23,365 bases of DNA from Jimgerdemannia flammicorona (Eukaryota; Mucoromycota; Endogonomycetes; Endogonales; Endogonaceae). Both the position numbers and the translations under genes were made by a program. Below the pieces are notes generated by a model that saw only the letters and a list, made by a program, of their open reading frames with translations, ran no database searches and was not told where the DNA came from. The stretch spans positions 1-23,365 of the forward strand of contig RBNI01001266.1 in assembly GCA_003990745.1 (NCBI GenBank), written 5' to 3'. The stretch's first letter is position 1. Every line of letters begins with the position of its first letter. Positions 18,762 to 23,365 of the stretch are shown here, piece by piece.

Positions 18762-20186
18762 GACTGGTGTGGCGAGCGCGTCCAGAAGGTCTGCGGGAAG
18801 GAGCTCAAGCGCCTTTGGCGGAACTGGGAGAATGATGAAGAGCTGTACCCAGATTGGGACGAGCTAGTGAGAGAGTTGAGGGCTGGGGATGTGCGCGTGC
18901 TGAGCTATGTCAATACGGTTTTGGCAGATGTGCGGAGCAAGGCCAATGGGTTAAGGAAAAAATTGTTTGTCGAGGCCGCCGGGAGGGGGTTATTGGTAAT
19001 GTATCCGACGAGGGATGATGGGAGGAGTGGGATGCTGGTTATTAGCTCTGGGCTGGATTTTGAGGCGAGGTTGTTAGATTTGACAAATGCGGAGACGTGG
19101 TGGTGGCTCAAGGACGTCTTGAAGGAGTGCGTGTTCAAATATAACGTCGCTAGTAAGTCTTTTGGAAAAGCTCTATAATTCATATTTCATATCTTTCGTA
19201 TTCCTTAAACTCGCACCTCCTCCTATATAGGCTACATGGCCGATTTTGGCGAGTACACGCCCTACTCCTCGTCGCACTCGCGCTTCAGCTCGGGCGTCCC
19301 TACCATAACGCCTACCCGCACGAGTGGGCTCGTATGCACGACGAGGTCGTGCGCGAGCTCGGCGTCGAGCGGGAGGTCGTTTTATTCCATCGCTCGGCGT
19401 TCACCCTGTCGCCGGGGCGCATGAACCTCATGTGGACGGGGGACCAGAACGCCGCGTGGGATGAACATGATGGGATTAAGAGCTCGGTGGGTGTTGTTGA
19501 TCTTTGTATGGGGAGTTGGTTTGGGAGACGGCAAGATTTTGCAAAAATATGATCTATCTTCAACCCCACGACTCTCCCCGGTACAGGTCACCGGTATGCT
19601 CTGTGGTGGCTTCTCGGGCCTGGCCATCACGCATTCGGATACACTACCTTCGCCGCAAACAACCCGGGATTTAACATGGTCCACTCGCGCGAGCTCCTGT
19701 TCCGATGGATGGATCACGGCGTGCTTTAGAACGCATGAGGGTGCGTGGATCGGGTCTGGGACAGGGCGGTAGTAAATTCGACCGACATTTCTTCCCTGCG
19801 TTCTGGCAACATGCCGTCGGATAACGCTCAATTCTACGACGACGACGGTACTCTATCCTTTGTTTATTTGTGCTTCTGCACCACGTGAACTGGTTGCTGA
19901 TTAATAAGACATTCCTCCCACCGCACGTTGCCCTCGGTCATTGCGCCCGCCTCTTCGCATCTCTTGCGCGCATTTGATGGATCATGATGTTACCCAGTTC
20001 GGGTGGCATCTGGTGCTGTATTATCCCGAAGATACGGTCGTTCGCAGGCTGACGTATCAGGTATGGACCCCTTCAATGATTCAATGACGTTTTGTTTATA
20101 TGCGGCATACCGGTTGTGCCTTTGTCGAGAGCCTGCAGCACGGGCCCATCATTCTCACTCCCACCTTCCAGCAATACCTCCTCGGC

Positions 20187-20216
20187 GCACACCTCCTCGT
20201 CGCACACCTCCTCGTC
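20187..20216 (+). repeat. 15-bp tandem duplication inside the GH31 pseudogene
   Basis: Two copies of GCACACCTCCTCGTC (20,187-20,201 and 20,202-20,216), in phase with codons, turn a single LLVAP block into LLVAHLLVAP. This is one more sign of relaxed constraint at the locus. Confidence 0.7.
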
Positions 20217-20402
20217 GCACCAGTCCTCTCTCCTTCCACCGACATTGTCAAAGTATATCTCCCCGCCCACGCTGGCGCCACCTATGGACAGACGCTGTAA
20301 TTATATGAGGCGCATGGGCAGCACGTCACAGTGAGGGAGCCGAGGGAAGATGGCGGGCAGGTTGTTAAACGCCGTGGTGGAGTTTGTGAGGGGGGTTGTT
20401 AG

Positions 20403-20765
20403 TAAACCGTGAGGGCACTGCTTTTATGTAAGGCTGGTCTGCCTGAAGAAATATCGCGAATGGCATGGAATCTTTTTAAGATTTGCGGTCAGAAAAAAAT
20501 TGGGGGTGGGAACACAATTTCACAATTTGCGGAAGGCGAAGATCAGCCGACCACGTATAAATTATCGGCGATGACGTCACCGCGTAGCACGGGGAACTTT
20601 TTTCAGGTTGCCAAAGAAGCTTCCCCAAACTCTCCCTTCACCGAACACCTCCAGCCAGAAACATCTCACCATTCGCAGCAGAGAGAACACAATCGCTGCC
20701 AGTTACACGCAAGCCTCATACCCGAACCCAATCCCCTCGATACTCCCTGACCCTACACGACCACC
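20403..20765 (+). promoter_or_regulatory. Promoter region of the LAMTOR1 gene with TATA box and CRE palindrome
   Basis: TATAAAT at 20,556-20,562 is followed by the palindrome TGACGTCA at 20,572-20,579, the canonical CRE/ATF-type bZIP site. Both lie about 190-210 bases before the ATG. The start codon context is CCACCATGG. No other gene is visible in this gap. Confidence 0.5.
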
Positions 20766-21739
20766 ATGGGCTGTTGTGGAAGCAAGGAGCACACTGTAAA
20801 GGTGAACCCTCAATCGCACCGCCAAGTGTTCGAACTCGGCGACGGAATGGGCCCATGCCTTTTTCTCGACTTGGCGTTTTGTTGCCAAAAAAATCTCTAA
20901 ACAACTCCATCCCGCGCCACCGCCCCGCGCCTTCACTAGCCCGACGAGGAAGAAAACAGTTTAATCGAGTCTGACGATAGAAACCCGTAAGTCAACTCCT
21001 TTCCAGGCTCTATTTGTGCCGTACTCAACCGACCACGCGCTCATACTTCCCTCCCAACCTCCTAAACCACCACCGTGACCGCGCAAATCAGTATCAGAGG
21101 GGATCGGTACGGTAGTACGATAATCGACCACCAGGCGGAGCAGGAGTCGCTCAAGCGGATTGTCGAGCGGACCGCCGCGTATGTGTCTTACCTGAGCCTC
21201 CCTGTTTTTTTTTTTTTTGTGTTTCCGAAATACCGACGATCGACTTACGTCGTACACGTTCGTCCGATCAGAAATCTCATTGATATCTCAAGCAACCATG
21301 CTGATCGGCTGCAGCAGCAAGACGCGCAGGACCGCGCAAACGAGTATAGGTATAGTCATTGTCACGCTCTCTTTTAGCCTCGAATTGTCCTTCCCAAGCC
21401 TGATCTGACTTTTTTCTTTCCTATTATCGGTCGCAATTGCCGCCCAACAGGGACCTCCTCTCACAGATCCAAATCCCCGTAGCCAAAATCCGCTCGGTGG
21501 CCTCCAGCACCGACATTGCCGGTACCGTCAACTTTATCCCCAACGGTCTCTCCTCCTCCATCGCTCCGCAGGACGTCCTTGGTAGGGACGATGTCCTCGG
21601 CGAGGACGACGTCTCCCAGCTCTTCCAAGCCATGGATGAGGTCCAGGACGCGCTCAGCAAAATTGAGATCAGGAACGTAGGCGATATCGTCGTCCCGCTT
21701 ACCTTCTCTTCTTCGGCACCCATACACGCTTTGCATTAG
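20766..21739 (+). CDS. LAMTOR1: LAMTOR1 / Ragulator p18-like TORC1 anchor
   Basis: The five-exon model gives 178 residues: 20,766-20,801, 20,940-20,986, 21,092-21,178, 21,272-21,349 and 21,451-21,739. The product begins MGCCGSK: Gly2 for N-myristoylation and Cys3/Cys4 for palmitoylation, the lipid anchor by which LAMTOR1 (Ego1/Meh1 in yeast) sits on the late endosome/vacuole membrane. An acidic stretch (DEEENSLIESDD) follows, then IRGDRYGS and an amphipathic helix (about residues 40-80: AEQESLKRIVERTAANLIDIS...). This matches the LAMTOR domain that wraps the roadblock subunits of Ragulator/EGO and docks Rag GTPases. The introns at 20,987, 21,179 and 21,350 each leave a two-base overhang and restore the frame exactly. 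The first donor (20,802, GTGAAC) is the least certain; GTAAAG at 20,796 would also keep frame. Near the C-terminus is a small internal repeat, DVLGRDDVLGEDDV. Confidence 0.85.
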
Positions 21740-21755
21740 GATGTGTGAACAAAGG

Positions 21756-21781
21756 AAAAAAAAAAAAAAAAAAAAAAAAAA
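21756..21781 (+). repeat. Poly(A) run after the LAMTOR1 gene
   Basis: A run of 26 A starting 17 bases after the stop. It is genomic low-complexity sequence in the 3' region, not a signal I can assign. Confidence 0.7.
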
Positions 21782-22495
21782 GAGGGGATAAACAATCATA
21801 TTAAATCGGTTGCGGGCCGTTATTTTGTGCTCGCGAACTGTCTTATAATTAATCGGGTCATTTTCCCGTGTTATTTTCCAGTAGCCCATTTAGCGTATAT
21901 ATAATGGTTTGGGCATTTATGTCTTTCTCCCCCATTCACTATTGGCACGGTTATCGATTTAGATAGGATTCCCGCAGCCCTTCTGTCGTACTTCATCTTC
22001 TACCTTCGCCCAATGTTCTATTTTCGGTTTCCCTCTTTCCCCTTTTTTGTTCATTTAGAGTTTCCGCACCCACACTTTTCATATGTCCCCAATTGTATCA
22101 TACAACTCAACCCCCCCCCTTCCTCCCCCCCCAAAAAAAAGAAAACCCCCTCATTATCCGCGACCAATTAGTTTCACTTGCCACGACGCTCCCATTATTT
22201 TTTTATTTTATTTTTTTTTTCTCCATGCCTCCTTCCTCGCCGAGTCTTATCCCTCTGGCAATCGGACCACCAGGTCGTGTGTCCTACCGCTCGTAAGGCT
22301 GTATTTTGTCCGCGAATAAAGACGGATGGGTCGAGTTGATCGTGATACGGTGCATCTTTGCTGCTATCTTTTATAATGAGGAAACAGGATTCTAAAAACG
22401 GTAGGCGAGTTTGAAAGAAGCTTCGATAAGATTCACTCGTTTTGGCGCCAAGAGCTTCGCTCGGCGCCTATCCTTCTCACGTGCACCGTGCCACC
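21782..22495. other. Intergenic region
   Basis: It has C- and T-rich low-complexity runs (about 22,110-22,220) and no credible conserved frame. AATAAA at 22,315-22,320 may be a poly(A) signal for a long LAMTOR1 3' end. The right part presumably holds the promoter of the next gene. Confidence 0.4.
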
Positions 22496-22609
22496 ATGAC
22501 AACCACACCACTTTTGCGTTTCTCACTCCTCCATGCCCATCTCCACGCGTCTCCTCCTTGCAACCCTACTCCTCCTCTCCATTCTCCACTTCGCCCTCGC
22601 CACCACTGA
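22496..22609 (+). other. Overlapping upstream ORF
   Basis: ATG at 22,496 in the context CCACCATGA opens a 37-codon frame that stops at 22,607-22,609, overlapping the main start at 22,533 in another frame. Its context is stronger than that of the main ATG (CTCCATGCC). It matters only if transcription starts upstream of it, which the sequence cannot show. Confidence 0.35.
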
Positions 22610-23365
22610 TTTTTCCGATAGCATGTCCTACCGCATCCAATGTAAGCAGGGTATCGTCGGCGGGATCGTCGCACCAACCGTCAAGTGAGTTTTATAACAC
22701 GCCGGATGCCGAAGGTACTGGAATCGTTGTAAATGCTCATGCTTTTTCTTGACGCTTATAGGCAACTTGTGGAGATTGAGGGTGACAAAACGGGCGCCAC
22801 CGTAAGGTTCTCCACACGCAAAGCCCGCAGGGAGTACAACACGCTGAAGGGCGAAATCTCCGGGTTGGTTCGATTTCCCTAGACTCCTTGCCATACTCTT
22901 TCGAAAATTATTATTTGCATGGAAGTGAACTAAACTCTTTTCCTTTTCATCACGATTCTGCGAACATCCAGTCAAGAAGTTCAGACCCTTGTCTCCGATC
23001 TCAGGAGCGAGCTGCACAATCTACCCACCGAGCAACCCGTCGGCGCCCAGGATATTTATGGCTTCGACATCTCCATCTCGTTCGACTGGAACGATTTCCA
23101 TTGGCAGAATGGCAAGTACCTTCGCCTTTTGTCCACGGCCCTTGCTTTGGATATGATGGCAATGTGGCCCAATGAATTCAACCCATATTCACTTCATCTT
23201 AATACTTAAACCTCCTCTCTTCTCATCTGCCCTGTCCAGGCGGCCCCGAAGGCTGTGTACAGTTTACCTCCTCGGTGCAGCCCACGGTGGCGCAGAAGCA
23301 GAAATTCAAGGAGCTCGTGGACCGCATACTGGAGGTTGGGAAAAAATTCGCCATTCAGCAGGTGG
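22533..23365 (+). CDS. Signal-peptide-bearing protein of unknown function (5' part, runs off the window)
   Basis: I do not recognise the family. The model has exons 22,533-22,684, 22,762-22,863, 22,972-23,111 and 23,240 onward, giving 173 visible residues. Residues 1-23 form a typical signal peptide (basic Arg6, leucine-rich core, small residues before a likely cut after ALA). The rest is soluble: a segment ending KQLVEIEGDK, a basic RKARREYNTLKGE stretch, a putative helix (QEVQTLVSDLRSELHN), an aromatic block with FDISISFDWNDFHWQNGG, one Cys in PEGCVQF, and another amphipathic helix (KQKFKELVDRIL). Introns 1 and 2 are GT-AG with good branch-like sites. Intron 3 is best read as GC-AG. The product is probably secreted or held in the secretory pathway. 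Confidence 0.7.
23112..23239 (+). other. Probable GC-AG intron in the secreted-protein gene
   Basis: The border reads AATG|GCAAGT...CTGTCCAG|GC. Splicing here joins G and GC to a Gly codon and keeps the frame PEGCVQFTSS...KELVDRIL. The nearby GT donor at 23,116 (GTACCT) also leaves an open frame but gives a low-complexity Arg/Gly/Ala-rich product, so GC-AG is preferred. Confidence 0.6.

Larger units (their letters stand above)
17395..20402 (+). pseudogene. GH31 sulfoquinovosidase-like glycoside hydrolase, inactivated
   Basis: The locus aligns in order to the YihQ-type branch of family GH31, whose members hydrolyse sulfoquinovosides or related alpha-glucosides by a retaining mechanism. Landmarks: FYGFGEQFS (about 17,974-18,000), GIGRG (18,181-18,195), GMRGG (18,678), DW (18,762), MADFGEYTP with the nucleophile Asp (19,236-19,262), TGDQN with the acid/base Asp (19,442-19,444), HSD (19,632-19,640), SDNAQFYDDD (19,817). 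Introns with good borders remain (17,580-17,677; 18,042-18,172; 18,205-18,286; 18,485-18,567; 19,153-19,230; 19,487-19,586), so it is not a processed copy. Frame breaks occur near 17,860-17,890, 18,178-18,180 (one A too many), 18,347-18,351, 19,295-19,301, 19,638-19,640, 19,730, 19,970 and 20,285-20,300. In-frame TAG codons lie at 18,759-18,761 and 19,727-19,729, both most simply CAG changes. The likely original stop is 20,400-20,402. Neighbouring spliced genes are undamaged. Confidence 0.85.

Noticed and set aside
17395..20402. Explaining the GH31 frame breaks as sequencing errors
   Set aside because: CMC4, LAMTOR1, the BTB gene and the visible part of the secreted-protein gene need no indel correction, while this locus needs at least six plus two substitutions. 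Raw reads would still settle it.

Overview
The window looks like a piece of nuclear chromosome from a filamentous fungus. It shows short introns (about 77-160 nt) with GT-AG borders and CTAAC/CTAAAC-type branch sites, genes a few hundred bases apart, and an abrupt switch between a very AT-rich, CpG-poor repeat compartment (about 1-14,090) and a gene-bearing compartment of roughly balanced base composition (14,100-23,365). A basidiomycete is my best guess, but the sequence does not prove it. The loss of CpG and the C-to-T / G-to-A drift in repeats point to RIP-like or methylation-driven decay.

Repeat compartment (1-14,090). The backbone is one decayed Ty3/gypsy chromovirus on the minus strand (520-8500). 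Its LTRs are 8022-8500 (5') and 520-962 (3'). Between them, in minus-strand order, are recognisable ruins of a gag zinc knuckle, protease, reverse transcriptase (YLDD reads YLDN), RNase H, integrase core and integrase C-terminus plus chromodomain. A different, younger LTR (1673-3208, TSD ATAC) sits inside the integrase. This 1.5-kb LTR carries a 270-codon ORF in what should be its U3, upstream of its TATA box. A decayed second copy (9878-11,488) is preceded by a polypurine tract, so the unit is an LTR. A plus-strand gypsy fragment with its own LTR (11,640-12,959) and a solo LTR with a perfect CTGAC duplication (13,443-13,852) complete the nest. Three small palindrome-rich elements with AGTGCTCC/AGTAGTACT-like termini (1-126, 5633-5973, 7549-7680) look like a MITE family. 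An extremely AT-rich island with a 67-base poly(A) run lies at 8858-9877.

Gene compartment (14,100-23,365), all on the plus strand: an intact single-exon BTB-BACK-SPRY-like gene (14,284-15,738); a three-exon CMC4 twin-CX9C gene (16,751-17,254); a GH31 sulfoquinovosidase-like gene that is a pseudogene (17,395-20,402); a five-exon LAMTOR1/Ragulator-p18 gene (20,766-21,739); and the 5' part of a gene for a signal-peptide-bearing protein of unknown function (22,533 to beyond the edge). The two complete spliced neighbours of the GH31 locus (CMC4 and LAMTOR1) and the visible part of the fifth gene read cleanly through their exons, whereas the GH31 locus has many frame breaks and two Gln-to-stop changes. 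The breaks are therefore likely real mutations rather than sequencing noise. The genes do not form a pathway: mitochondrial intermembrane-space protein, sugar hydrolase remnant, lysosome/vacuole TORC1 anchor and secretory protein are simply neighbours.
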